A stretch of DNA of 64,000 bases from the NCBI GenBank assembly GCA_030435675.1, contig CM059621.1:14012001-14076000 (forward strand), written 5' to 3'. The notes below the pieces were generated by a model. The model was not told the DNA's origin. It saw only the letters and a program-made list of their open reading frames with translations, and searched no databases. Shown in pieces: positions 23,118 to 33,108 of the stretch (position 1 is the stretch's first letter; every line of letters starts with the position of its first letter). Both the position numbers and the translations under genes were made by a program. The DNA is from Steinernema hermaphroditum. Its lineage: Eukaryota > Nematoda > Chromadorea > Rhabditida > Steinernematidae.

Positions 23118-23840
23118 TCAGTAAACGGTCAATTGGCACAACTGGGTTACAAGGGCAAGGAAAGGGTCGGTGGCTTCCTTCGTCTTTTGAATGACTTTTT
23201 GAGGCTTCTTTTCGTCCTTCGAAATGAGAAGGACGTTATTGCTCTCTTCCTTCTTCGTAGCGCTCTGTGGCAGTTGAGGAATCTCCTTGGGTTTCTGGAT
23301 TTGGGAGATTTCCTTCTTTCTGACAGAGGTGATCTCCTTGAGAGGAACGGACTTTAGCGATTTCTGAACTCTCTGGAGTTCGCTGGAGTTGCCCGATTTC
23401 CTCGGCTGCTTGGCAACGAGTCCTTGAAGGCGAGGAGGAAGCTGGACCAAGTTCGTCTTGTTCGAGGCCTTCTTGGAGGGTTTAGGAAGGAGGCATTGCT
23501 TCTTGTTCAGAGGCTTAGTTCTCTCCTTTGGCTCTAGGCTGGGCTTGTTGAAGAGTCTAGGCTCCTTTCTCTTGGAAGGAGCCTTGGGACCTTCAGCACA
23601 GGAAAGGCGCTCCATGATGTTTCGCTTCCACTGTTTTGCACCGATCCTGTTGAGAATATTGCGAGATCCAGGTCCACTCAGGCGCCCCGGATTCCAAGCG
23701 GATTTCTTTTCCACTGAAAGTCTTTTCTCGATTCCACCACGCCTCGGGACGCCTTGTCCCGCTCTAGAAACCTTCTTCGCCCCTTTACGTTACCTGATTA
23801 TTTCGTCGAGTGACATGTGGATCTTGTCGTTGCAGGTCAT
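23118..23840 (-). CDS. mRNA-export adaptor-type protein with UAP56-binding motif
   Basis: Exons 23840-23794 and 23763-23118 give 230 aa. The first exon encodes MTCNDKIHMSLDEIIR, which matches the UAP56-binding motif of ALY/REF and UIF (DKxDMSLDDIIK). The rest is Lys/Arg/Ser/Pro-rich without an RRM, so UIF/FYTTD1 is a closer model than ALY. Such proteins recruit the helicase UAP56/DDX39 and load the export receptor. The intron that keeps the frame is only 30 nt (23793-23764, GTAACG...TTTCTAG). Using the more downstream acceptor at 23714 breaks the frame. Its first codons lie in the 372-bp tandem duplication. Confidence 0.7.
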
Positions 23841-24201
23841 CTTGGGAGATTGTTAGGATGTTTCGATGACTAAGTCACCTCTTATATGCCGTCAAGAGGC
23901 ATCGGTTATACTCCAGAGAGTGCCTGGGACCGGAATGCTCCAAAAAGAGCAAATTAGCGATGGTTCTCAGCAAGGTACTAGAATTGGGTGTGCCAGAGTC
24001 ATCCTACGACTTCTTTCCGGCCGAAAGTCAATCGATTGAGGAGAAGGAAGTCAGCGGGAGAGATGACTCAAAAGTCAAAAATTCTAAGAAGAAGAAAAGC
24101 AAAACAACGCTTCGATTTTTTCTTCTCAATCATTTCCTTGACACTCGCAAGTAAGCAGAGTGTTTGTCAACTCCGCGGCGCCCAGAGATTACACAGATCT
24201 G
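23830..24201. repeat. 372-bp tandem duplication, copy 1
   Basis: This copy begins GTTGCAGGTCATC and is followed directly by an apparently identical second copy. It includes the first codons and upstream region of the UAP56-binding-motif gene. It also holds a plus-strand frame of 64 codons starting at 23960 that is repeated unchanged at 24332. Confidence 0.93.
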
Positions 24202-24573
24202 TTGCAGGTCATCTTGGGAGATTGTTAGGATGTTTCGATGACTAAGTCACCTCTTATATGCCGTCAAGAGGCATCGGTTATACTCCAGAGAGTGCCTGGG
24301 ACCGGAATGCTCCAAAAAGAGCAAATTAGCGATGGTTCTCAGCAAGGTACTAGAATTGGGTGTGCCAGAGTCATCCTACGACTTCTTTCCGGCCGAAAGT
24401 CAATCGATTGAGGAGAAGGAAGTCAGCGGGAGAGATGACTCAAAAGTCAAAAATTCTAAGAAGAAGAAAAGCAAAACAACGCTTCGATTTTTTCTTCTCA
24501 ATCATTTCCTTGACACTCGCAAGTAAGCAGAGTGTTTGTCAACTCCGCGGCGCCCAGAGATTACACAGATCTG
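24202..24573. repeat. 372-bp tandem duplication, copy 2
   Basis: This is the second copy, in the same orientation and without a base difference that I can see. It ends at GTTGC, where unique sequence resumes. Confidence 0.93.
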
Positions 24574-24728
24574 TTGCGTCTTCTTCGCAAAAAAAACGTT
24601 CGGCAATTAGGGGAGCACCTGGCCGAAAGTCTCTGCAGCGGCGGCGGCGGCCGCCCACCGAATTGCTTATTGTTTTATGACTGCTGTAAAATCCACAACT
24701 GTCGATAGGCGCTCCGAGAATTTCCGAC

Positions 24729-25948
24729 CAGGGATGTGCGGAATTCCGATTCCGACTTCCGCAGGTCCGGAATTCCGGGGTTTTTGGCACTTCCGATTCC
24801 GGACTTCCGACTTCCGAAATCAAAAGCGTACTTCCGATTCCGGACTTCCGACTTCCGAAATGGTCGGTAAAATTTCGGAAGTTCTATCCGGAAGTTGGTT
24901 TTTTCCTAAGTTTGGCTTCGAATGTTTTGCGCGCAAACGCAGAGTGTTTTGCCATTCGCGTGTAACGTACATTCCACAAAAAATGTTTCCTAATATATTC
25001 TTTTCCATTTACAGAATGTCGGCATCGACAGTGCACAGAGCAGTCATAAAAGTCATAAAAAGAAAAGTCATTAATTCTAGATCGGGCTCTGTGCAAGAAG
25101 TGGGCACATGATGAATTTCGTGTACACATAATTCCGCACGTGTTCACATAATTAATTTCGTAAGAAGGTAAAGTTGGAATTTAGGCTGCGGCCGGACCGC
25201 AGACGAGCTCTGTATTCATTTTTTTTGGAACGGGCTAACATCCAGACTTCGCTTAGGCAAACCCCGGCTTGGCTTAGGCTCCAGCTTAGGACTATGCCTA
25301 TGGATTTATCAAGACTACAGGGCTCGCCCTTCGGGTTCGCTTAAAATTCATAGGCATAGACCTAAGCCGGAGCCTAAGCCAAGCCGGGGTTTGCCTAAGC
25401 GAAGCCTAGAAGCAATAAATCCTAACTTTACCTTCTTACGAAATTAATTATGTGCACACTTCTTGCATAGAGCCGTTTGATCAAAACGAACGGTTTCAAA
25501 TGTACACTACTCTAAAGAAGCGATTCATGTGCTCGCCAAAGGCAGAACCTGTTTAATGGATGATGTGAGAAACCGTATTGAGGCTTCGATATCTTCAAGT
25601 CTTGACAACTAGGAGTCGCCTCTTCTGTAGCTTACATTAACCAGTAGAAACCGTACGACCCTATCTTTGCCATCAATCAACACATTCCATAGCAATTTCA
25701 TTTAAGCGATGGGTTTCCCGTTATTCAACTTTGCGTAATGAAGTAAATTGTTCTTGCTAACTTCCGATTCCGGACTTCCGCAGCCCCGGAATTCCGGGGT
25801 TTTTGGCACTTCCGATTCCGGACTTCCGACTTCCGAAATCAAAGGCGCACTTCCGATTCCGGACTTCCGACTTCCGAAATCAAAAGCGTACTTCCGATTC
25901 CGGACTTCCGACTTCCGAAATCAGAAATTTTACTTCCGCACATCCCTG
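24729..25948. mobile_element. hAT-like non-autonomous element
   Basis: Both ends carry the 15-bp inverted repeat CAGGGATGTGCGGAA. The element is flanked by an 8-bp direct repeat TTTCCGAC at 24721-24728 and 25949-25956. The repeat fits the hAT target pattern (T at position 2, A at position 7), and CAGGG ends are typical of hAT. Internally there are several copies of a 35-bp unit built on ACTTCCGATTCCGGACTTCC, near both ends. A foldback element sits in the middle. No transposase is present. Confidence 0.88.
25085..25474. mobile_element. foldback (MITE-like) element, copy 1
   Basis: This copy lies inside the hAT-like element. It has terminal inverted repeats starting GGCTCTGTGCAAGAAGTG and a long internal hairpin with arms built on GCTTAGGCAAACCCCGGC. 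It is related throughout to the copy at 43113-43571. Its target-site duplication is not clean. Confidence 0.8.
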
Positions 25949-27445
25949 TTTCCGACCAAATTCAGAAAGGCTATTTTGCTTTCAATCCTTCCTTTCGAAG
26001 TTGGCCTTCTTGATATTGTATTTTGAGGGAACACAGACACATCCAGCAAGTGTTTCCTGGGCGTTTCGGAGTCATCATTCACGGCGCTGACACATTCTTC
26101 GACACGTAATCATCGAAGAGTCCGTCTGTCGAAGAAGCCATCAAACTGCAAAGCTCCCAGAGTCGTGTTCGCTCGACTTCTTGACAAGTAGATTTGGAGT
26201 GTCCAGTAGTATTCTTCCTGTATCGCGTTTCTATTCCTGTTCTCTCGAGTAATATACGCCTGAGATTATTCATTCTAAAATTTAGATTTATATGCTGTAC
26301 AATTGACGGGCATTCTAGTTCACCTGAGTTCTCAGGTGAACTAGGTGGTGCATTTCTAAATTCTTTTTTTTAAGTTCTGCATTTCTAAGTTCGAATTCTA
26401 AAATGCGGAGAATCGAACTTTTCTTCGGGAACTGAAAACCTTTTCGGCCACGTAACCAAAACGCAAACGCTATTTTTGTTTGATCAGCGACCCAACCGCC
26501 ATGAAAGCCTAAAAGACCTGCGAGACCCATCAAAGCCTAGAGACCTGAAGGGCTCGTCGGCTAGGGAAACATAGAGGATCGACTGCTCCTGGCTATCATC
26601 TTGGAGGTAGTGCACTTTTTGTACTTCTGTGGCGTCGTAAAATATTTAATGGATATCAATTTGAATACAAATATAAGATGTGACCATCGGTTAGATCTGA
26701 TCCCAATCGAGTTTGATTGGAGTCACTGGATAGGGCCTCTTGACCTGTCGCCGCAGAACCCTGTGATGGTTTTCGTTAGAATATTGAAGGAAGCCTTCCC
26801 TAAAGGCAATGAGAGGTCTATACAACAGCGAACGAAAGGGGGCCTCTGTTTTCTTCAATACCTAAAATCTGAAATCGGCAACATACTATATATCGGTCCC
26901 TCAGATTTTCTGTAATGAATAGGGGAATTAAAATAGAGCGTAGCTAGCAGAAGAAACACCGAAAACGTCATCACTTCTTCGAAATTTAGCACTCCAAGGA
27001 CCGGAGAAAAAAGGAAATCTTAACTAAGCACGAATCCAAAGCCCGAAATGTGAACATACAAAATCAAAAAGTGACTTTTCTGAGTATTCCCTGCGAGCCT
27101 TACATACTCTCGGCCACGTAACCCTCCTAAGCCAGGCCTAGAATCCAAACGCTGCCCGTTTTTGCTTGACCAGCGCGATCGTTGATCGCAATTTATGCGC
27201 CAATAACTGATTGACGACGTCCCCGTGCGGACTCCGTGTCGAGCTCTCCATCTCGGCGCTCATCAGCACCCATCTACACATGTCGCCACTTCTCCGCGGG
27301 CGACAGTTGTCGATGTCGCCGGAGAGGCGACAGATCGCGGCGGTGTAATTGTTGTTTCCTCATGGCGGCCCGCCCGACGTCGTGACGAATTCGCGTTCCC
27401 ATATCGATCTTACCTTCTTGCCACAGTCTTCCTCCGCTTCTAGGC
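25949..27445. other. intergenic, gene-poor
   Basis: It holds a perfect 30-bp palindromic hairpin at 26315-26344 and two related ~60-bp stretches at ~26445 and ~27111 (both beginning CGGCCACGTAACC). There is also an unrecognised plus-strand frame whose first Met is at 26649 (to 26915). None is supported as a gene. Confidence 0.45.
26315..26344. repeat. perfect 14-bp-arm inverted repeat
   Basis: CTAGTTCACCTGAG is followed by TT and its exact reverse complement. Confidence 0.9.
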
Positions 27446-28850
27446 ATGCACAGCAACAGCAAGGTGCATCACCATGAGGAGCAACTCTTCTTCTTCGGCG
27501 AGAACTACCGCGAGTGCTGCGGCCTCCTCCACATCGTCGTGAGTGCGGCCCTAAGCCCCGGGGCTCTACCCTCTCCCTTCCAGACTGCCTGCAAGCTGAT
27601 TCTCCTCGTGGAGGTGGCCAAGATCGTCGCCGAGTTCTTCCTCATCACCTACCGCTTCGGCTCTGTCGACGCCGTCACCGTAGTCCACTACACGGCTACC
27701 GTAACCGCGATGCTCTGCGTGCTGGTAGGGCTCCTCAAGGAGCGCTACATCCTCTTTTGGCCTTTTCTCGTTCTGAAGGTAAGCACTGAGCTATTTTATC
27801 CATCCACATGGCCCATATTCCCTCTGAATATTATTTGACAGAATCGGGTTATTTTTGAACACATTCAAATAAGTCACTTATCGCTCTACTACTCGACAAT
27901 TCTGAGTAAACATATTCGTTTCTACTAGCACATCTGTTGACTTTTTATCTTTTTTTTCGATATCGGGTAGCGTGTAAGTGACTTAAAAAGAAACTACTAA
28001 TAATTATGCTGCCAAACGATTTCCGGAGAAATGTTTCCGCCTTTTTAAAGTGATTTTTAGACAGTCTGCTGACTCTTTTGAAGACTGTAGACTGCAAAGA
28101 CGAAAATAGCTGTTTTGGGACAGATGTCTCATTACAAAATCAGACAAATTAAACGATCGGTATAATTGTCTACAGATGTCTGTAGACTGTCTGTAAAGTA
28201 CATTGCCTTTGTAGTCAGTCTACAACAAGCCATTTTAAAACGGCTGGCATATTGGTCGATCTAAAAATTTTTTTTACCCAAATTTAGGCAGTATTCATGG
28301 ATGTATGCCTATGTAATCACCATTGATACCTCGATGATTGGCTTATTTATTGCCAAGATCGGCGGATATACGAATGCAAAAATTAATATTCGGTCCATTA
28401 AAGCGCACGATAAAATATTTGTGTGGTTTTACAGTAACCCTTGAATTGGACCGTTATCCCTGCCACAAAAACACTCTTTTTGACCACATCACCTTATCCT
28501 TCCACCTTAGGCGTTGGAAACAATCCTCTGCCTGATCGCCGCGATCGGAATCATGCTGCTCGTGCTGGTGGGGAGCGCCGGCCGACGGCTTCTCGTCCGG
28601 GCGGTGAGATGGCGCTATCGATCGATGCAAGGTGAGTCCTCTGTGAGCCTTGTCGACCTCAGAAGCAGCTTCAGATTCGCACGCGATCGGCGTCGCCTTT
28701 CTCTTCTTCTTCCTCTTCGTCTTCCTCTTCCTGCTCAACGCCTTAATCGTCAAAGTCGTCCATAGGGCGCAGCACTACGTGCGCAAGAAGACGATGACCC
28801 AGTACCTCCTTGCTAGGAGGGACGTTCTCCACTCCATTATGCGGTGCTAG
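27446..28850 (+). CDS. four-pass membrane protein
   Basis: Exons 27446-27538, 27584-27778, 28511-28631 and 28663-28850 give 198 aa. Hydrophobic segments are at CGLLHIVTACKLILLVEVAK, VTAMLCVLVGLL, TILCLIAAIGIMLLVLVG and IGVAFLFFFLFVFLFLLNAL. The His/Glu-rich N-terminus and basic C-terminus (RKKTMTQYLLARRD) would be cytoplasmic. The layout recalls LAPTM/tetraspan-like proteins, but no signature is clear. Intron 2 is 732 nt; intron 3 is only 31 nt (28632-28662). The start lies just after TTCTAG, a possible trans-splice site. Confidence 0.72.
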
Positions 28851-29278
28851 GCCGCGCCCCACAGCTGACGATTATGGGTATCTCGAGTTCCGTCTGGTGA
28901 GAAACGTGTAAACATTCCCATGGAAGTCATTCGTTTTCGATGGGTCACTTTATTGTTTTTCGAATAAACAAACACAGATTTGATACATATAGAGTCACGG
29001 ATTACGGTAGCTTTCACGAAGGGAGCTCATGGCTTCTGTTTTTTGTCGGAGATTTTTGTGATTTTCTCCGCAAATGGACAACCGCTGGATGTGAGTGACT
29101 TCGACTGATGTCGTTTTCGAAAATTCGTCGCTCCCGTCTTGAAGACAGAAGGAAAACGTCTATCCCAACGTTTGTCTGATAGACAGTGTCTACAAAGTCC
29201 TTGCAAACGCAACTGCGTCAGAAAACGTCACTTCTCAGTCAGTGAGCTCTCTCGCGCGGTCGATCGCCTTTTTGGAGG
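28851..29278. other. intergenic
   Basis: It includes an AATAAA-containing 3' region of the membrane-protein gene near 28963. No gene is seen. Confidence 0.5.
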
Positions 29279-29959
29279 ATGCGAATTTACGACGGCGAGC
29301 GGCGCCTTCAGCGCGTCGACCGCTTCGGAATCGTTCACCGCCGCGAGCGATTCATCGACGACGACCTTTCCAGCCTTGCCTCCGACTCAGAGTACGCTGG
29401 GTCGCTCGCTCCAGGTGAGTTTCGAAGCGCTTCCTTTCATTTATTTGTTATGTTCAGAGTCCTGGAGCTCTACCGATGAAGATGCTGTTGGCGACGAATC
29501 AGTCCGAGGTGACAACACAAAAGACGCCGAGGCAAACGACGTGCGTGCTGCGCACATAGCGAATTCTGCGATAAGCGACTTGGGAAGCTCGGCTTCAGGG
29601 CCGGCAACGCCTACCGACAAGGAGAAGCAGTCTCCTAGTGCGTGGATTTTCATGCTCTTGAAGTCATTATAGTATTTACAGAGGACGGAGGGTCGAGCTC
29701 AAGCAGCGAAGAGGATGACAAGAAGGCAAACAAGCGAGACGAAGAAAAGCGTCATCAGAAGGAGCGAAAGCGGAGAGCGAACAAGGAGAAGCGCGGCAAG
29801 GAGAAAAATCCCCGACATGTGAAGGCTCCGCAGAAGAAGTGCTACCACGACGATCAGAGCACGAAGCGCAGTAAAAATACAAAGGGAAAGCAAAAGGACC
29901 GTCATCGCCTTGCTGTTTCGCCCAAAGATCGCAAGCAAAAGGGAACTCTGAGAGAATAG
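29279..29959 (+). CDS. charged, Ser/Lys-rich nuclear-type protein
   Basis: Exons 29279-29414, 29458-29637 and 29682-29959 join to 197 aa. The N-terminus is Arg/Asp-rich (MRIYDGERRLQRVDRFGIVH), the middle is Ser/Thr/Asp-rich, and the end is strongly basic (KKANKRDEEKRHQKERKRRA). The composition suggests nuclear or nucleolar location. An overlapping frame from 29139 is open but does not splice in phase. An upstream first exon is possible, since the reading frame continues open before the Met. No family is recognised. Confidence 0.62.
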
Positions 29960-30072
29960 AATGTCATCTACCACAGACCGAATAAACGTTGCAGTCGTTA
30001 ACCGAAACCCTTGAAGCGAGTTCATCAATAAGCTAAAAACGCATAATACATGGATAGGTGGTAGCCACCATT

Positions 30073-30701
30073 TCACAGGAGCTTGGCCCACTTCTCAAAG
30101 AGAGCAACAGCTCCTTCGGCTCCACTGGAAGTGACCGATGAACGAGCATTGCGGACCAGCAGGCGACCTCCGGCGTCAATGATGTGGAGAGCGGGGATGC
30201 CGCTTACATTTAATTCCATGCTGAGTCTTCTAAAAGACCATTTTGAGTTTCAGCATCCCAAAGAACCACTTACTCGATTGCCTCGTCTCCGAATTCGACG
30301 TAAGGCCAGTCTCCATGCAGCTCGCTGTAGTACTTCTCCAAGTCTTTTGCATTCCTGTCGAATGAAACAAAAACGACTTCGAAATTCTTTCCAGCAGCTT
30401 TGAGAGCGTCGTAAAATTCCTAAAAACTGAAGGTTGTCAGACTATGCTGAATGCTGATCACCTTCAGCTTGGGCGTGAACATCTTGCAGGGAGGACACCA
30501 GTGCGCGGAGAAGTAGAGCGCGACAATTTTGCCTTTCACGGCTTCTGAAGCCTTCACCTTAGTTTTGTTGGAGAGAACCAATTCGACGCCTTCCAAGAGC
30601 TGACCCATTGTCAAAGACCCTGCAAGCAAAAAATCATCAGTCGGAGGAAACTGACCAAAAGCACTGCGCCTGAACATAAGCAACATGTTCTGCGCACCCA
30701 T
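30073..30701 (-). CDS. thioredoxin-fold protein, nucleoredoxin/tryparedoxin-like
   Basis: Exons 30701-30656, 30619-30462, 30419-30274 and 30229-30073 give 168 aa. The active site is YFSAHWCPPCKMFTPKL, with WCPPC as in nucleoredoxins and tryparedoxins. FEVVFVSFDRNAKDLEKYY and the cis-Pro region VSGIPALHIIDAGG follow. These proteins reduce disulfides using thioredoxin or trypanothione-like donors; the partner here is unknown. The first intron is 36 nt and a multiple of three, so it may be retained. Alternatively translation may begin at the internal Met of SLTMGQLL. Confidence 0.85.
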
Positions 30702-31120
30702 TTCAAAAAACGTCGGAGGAAATATTAACAGTACAAATCATGACAGAACATGGTTCCCGCCCCCTTCTATCCTCAACCAGCACGATTTGCCGACTCATTA
30801 AACCCTCGCGAATCACTGAGGAATGGTGGATGGATGCAAAACGTCCATCTGCCGCTACTGATACATCAAGTCTAAACAGGAACATGTTCAAAGCAGAGAT
30901 ACAAACTGAGCCGGGGCCAAGCCGGAGCCGGCTCCGATTGCAAAATCAACCCGAGTCGGCATCTCTGTTTCAGAGGCAAGGCTCAGAAAGACAGGACGAT
31001 ATAAAATTTAGACGAACACGGTTCGAATGCCGACTCAAGCAATACCATGTGGGACCAACACAGCAAATATATAGGCCCTTCGTCCTGATTTTTATTGTCC
31101 ACTCAATTGACGCGAAACGT

Positions 31121-31813
31121 TCAGAGCAGTTGGTCGTTCGTGAAGATAGGATCCTTCTTTTTTTCGTCAACTTGTAGCTCGAGCTCGGGCATCCGATTGG
31201 GCACTTCTTTTAGTGTGTTTTCGGGGGACATCTTCTCCTGGCTTCTGTCCTTTGTGGACTTCTGAGCAGACTTCTTAATCGATTGATATGCGTCTGAACG
31301 ACCTTGTTGTTTTTTTTTTATTTTCGCTCGCTTGATCATACCTTTGCTGGATTGAACTGGTTCTGCCGCAGCATCTTTATCTGCCTTTTTAGCTCCGTTG
31401 TTTCTCGCGCTTCTGAATTCCAAAATTGGAGTCAAACTTGCATATATAATTGACTTACCGCGCTGACTGCAGCTCATTCGTGCCTGCATTGGCAACGAGT
31501 CCAGCGAATGCTTGTGGATCATTAACCTTGGAGCCTCCGAGTTTCTCATCGTTCGGTTCATTCTTACTGACAGTCTTCTGAAACGCACACGTTAGCTCGA
31601 CAGGCTCTGCCTGAAAGTCCCCACTTTTGATGCTTTTCTGCAGCACATGGTAATGCGCCGCTCTTCGTCGCTAAAAGTGAACAGAATGAGTGCGAAGTGT
31701 TTAAATCTTTGTCTGGGACTTCTGTCTAGACGTTTTTCGTTCGTCTAAAATTGTCAGATACTTACGGATGTCAGATCGTACGTTGTTGGTCCGCTGAGCA
31801 GTCGAGTGGTCAT
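31121..31813 (-). CDS. Lys-rich protein divergent from the 31812 gene
   Basis: Exons 31813-31766, 31670-31459 and 31412-31121 give 183 aa. It begins MTTRLLSGPTTYDLTSRRRA and becomes Lys/Gln/Ser-rich (KRAKIKKKQQGRSDAYQSIK), with no hydrophobic segment. Splice sites and frame agree across both introns. Its only in-frame start codon (31813-31811) overlaps the start codon of the gene on the other strand by two bases. The function is unknown. Confidence 0.62.
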
Positions 31814-32327
31814 GCTTACCCTCAAACATGGAAAGTGTGTTGTCGGGCTGGTCGTTGCTGGCGCTATCGCTTTCGGTGTTTACGCCTACTTGAAAAATAG
31901 CGACGCTGCTCAGTCTGGGAATGAACGCTCCAGGCGCTCACGGCGTCGTCGCCGCGTCACTCACGCTCCTCCGGACAGGTCGGGGAACGCAACGTCTTCT
32001 ACAACCAACACAAGTACAGCTTCACCTACGCAGCCTTCCCCTCCCACTGCTGACAAGAAGGTAGACGTTCTATTTGCGGAATACGCTGACTTAATGACTC
32101 TTGTTTAGGCTGATGCCGAGCCGCCTTCTCCCGTTTCCAAGTCACCAGTGAATGAAGTCGGAGCTGCTGCTCCTCAAGCAGTCGTTGAGTCACAGAAGAA
32201 TAAAGCAGAACAAACCATGGCTGCTGACTTACAGAAGAAGCAGTCTGAACTGAAAGTAGCTGCTCAGAAAGGTAGCGCTGAGCCGTCGAAGAAAGACACC
32301 GCTAAAGATCAAAAGCCCCAAAAGTGA
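31812..32327 (+). CDS. signal-anchor protein with Arg patch and Ser/Thr/Pro/Lys tail
   Basis: Exons 31812-32060 and 32109-32327 give 155 aa. Residues ~9-28 (KCVVGLVVAGAIAFGVYAYL) are a membrane segment. Then come RRSRRRRR, a Ser/Thr/Pro-rich stretch with NATSS and NTST sites, and a Lys/Ala/Gln-rich end (KKDTAKDQKPQK). An AATAAA lies ~35 bp after the stop (32361). The family is unknown. The layout matches the proteins at 13851 and 33109. Confidence 0.68.
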
Positions 32328-32448
32328 TATAATAGATGTTAGATTTTTCGTGACTGTGTTTAATAAACATTTCTCACGTCACCATTTGTCTTCAGGACTA
32401 TTCTATTGTTAGTATGTTAATATTCGATTTCATGTTGATGCTCTATCG

Positions 32449-32520
32449 GCCCAAGTAGTATAGTGGTTAGTACTCCACGTTGTGGCCGTGGCGACGCAGG
32501 TTCGATTCCTGCCTTGGGCA
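32449..32520 (+). tRNA. tRNA-His (GUG)
   Basis: The acceptor stem GCCCAAG pairs with CTTGGGC. The anticodon arm CCACG-TTGTGGC-CGTGG presents GTG. The T arm is GCAGGTTCGATTCCTGC. No intron is present. Confidence 0.97.
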
Positions 32521-32561
32521 TCGTTTTTTTAGTTGAATTTTTATTGCTAAAATAAGGTAAC

Positions 32562-32927
32562 TCATGTCTTTGCCGCCGCCTTCTGTTTCTGTTCTTCAAG
32601 CGCCTTCTTCAACGCTTCTTCTTCCTCCTTGCGCAGCGCTTCGAGCGCCTCCTGCTTTTGCTCTCCTAGACCAGGAAACATCGTTTCTGTTTTGATTCCA
32701 TAGGCGGACTTCGCGCGCGGATCTTCTGCTGCGATGAAGGGGACGTTGTTCGCCATTGGAATCTGAAAGATGCGTGAATGATTTAGCGATACCCTAAGCT
32801 TTCATCATTTAATTTCAGATGCAAATGGGTAGGAAGAAGTTACCTGCTTCTTCTTCTCGCAGCCGAAGAAAGCGTAAACGGTGAAGAAGACGATGTGAAT
32901 GCATCCGAGCAAAACTGCGGTCCACAT
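32562..32927 (-). CDS. 94-aa membrane protein with Glu/Lys helical tail
   Basis: Exons 32927-32844 and 32762-32562 encode a hydrophobic start (MWTAVLLGCIHIVFFTVYAF) and a middle containing PRAKSAYGIKTETMFPGLG. The protein ends in a charged helix (EALRKEEEEALKKALEEQKQ), probably coiled coil. The intron runs from GTAACTT to TTTCAG. The stop lies ~40 bp from tRNA-His. Its start is 182 bp from that of the divergent gene at 33109. The family is unknown. Confidence 0.68.
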
Positions 32928-33108
32928 GGCGACCTGGTCGACTGCTTGACGGGCGTGTTCTCTGAGAAATGACTCTGCAACTGCAGACGTCTCTCCGGGA
33001 GGAGATCCGATCGGAGGGTGACAGTCTGAAACGCGAAGTCGAAGCGGTCGGTCGGGCGGTCGAGAGCGATCTCAGAGGCGATCTCCAGTCAAACAACAGA
33101 CACGCGCC

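Noticed and set aside
23960..24526. Identical 64-codon frames in both copies of the tandem duplication
   Set aside because: They are open frames of Lys/Ser-rich composition in what looks like upstream DNA. Identity follows from the duplication and is not evidence of selection.
26601..26915. 104-codon plus-strand frame
   Set aside because: It has no recognised domain, no splice context and no clear promoter; the first true Met is at 26649. A gene relic cannot be excluded.
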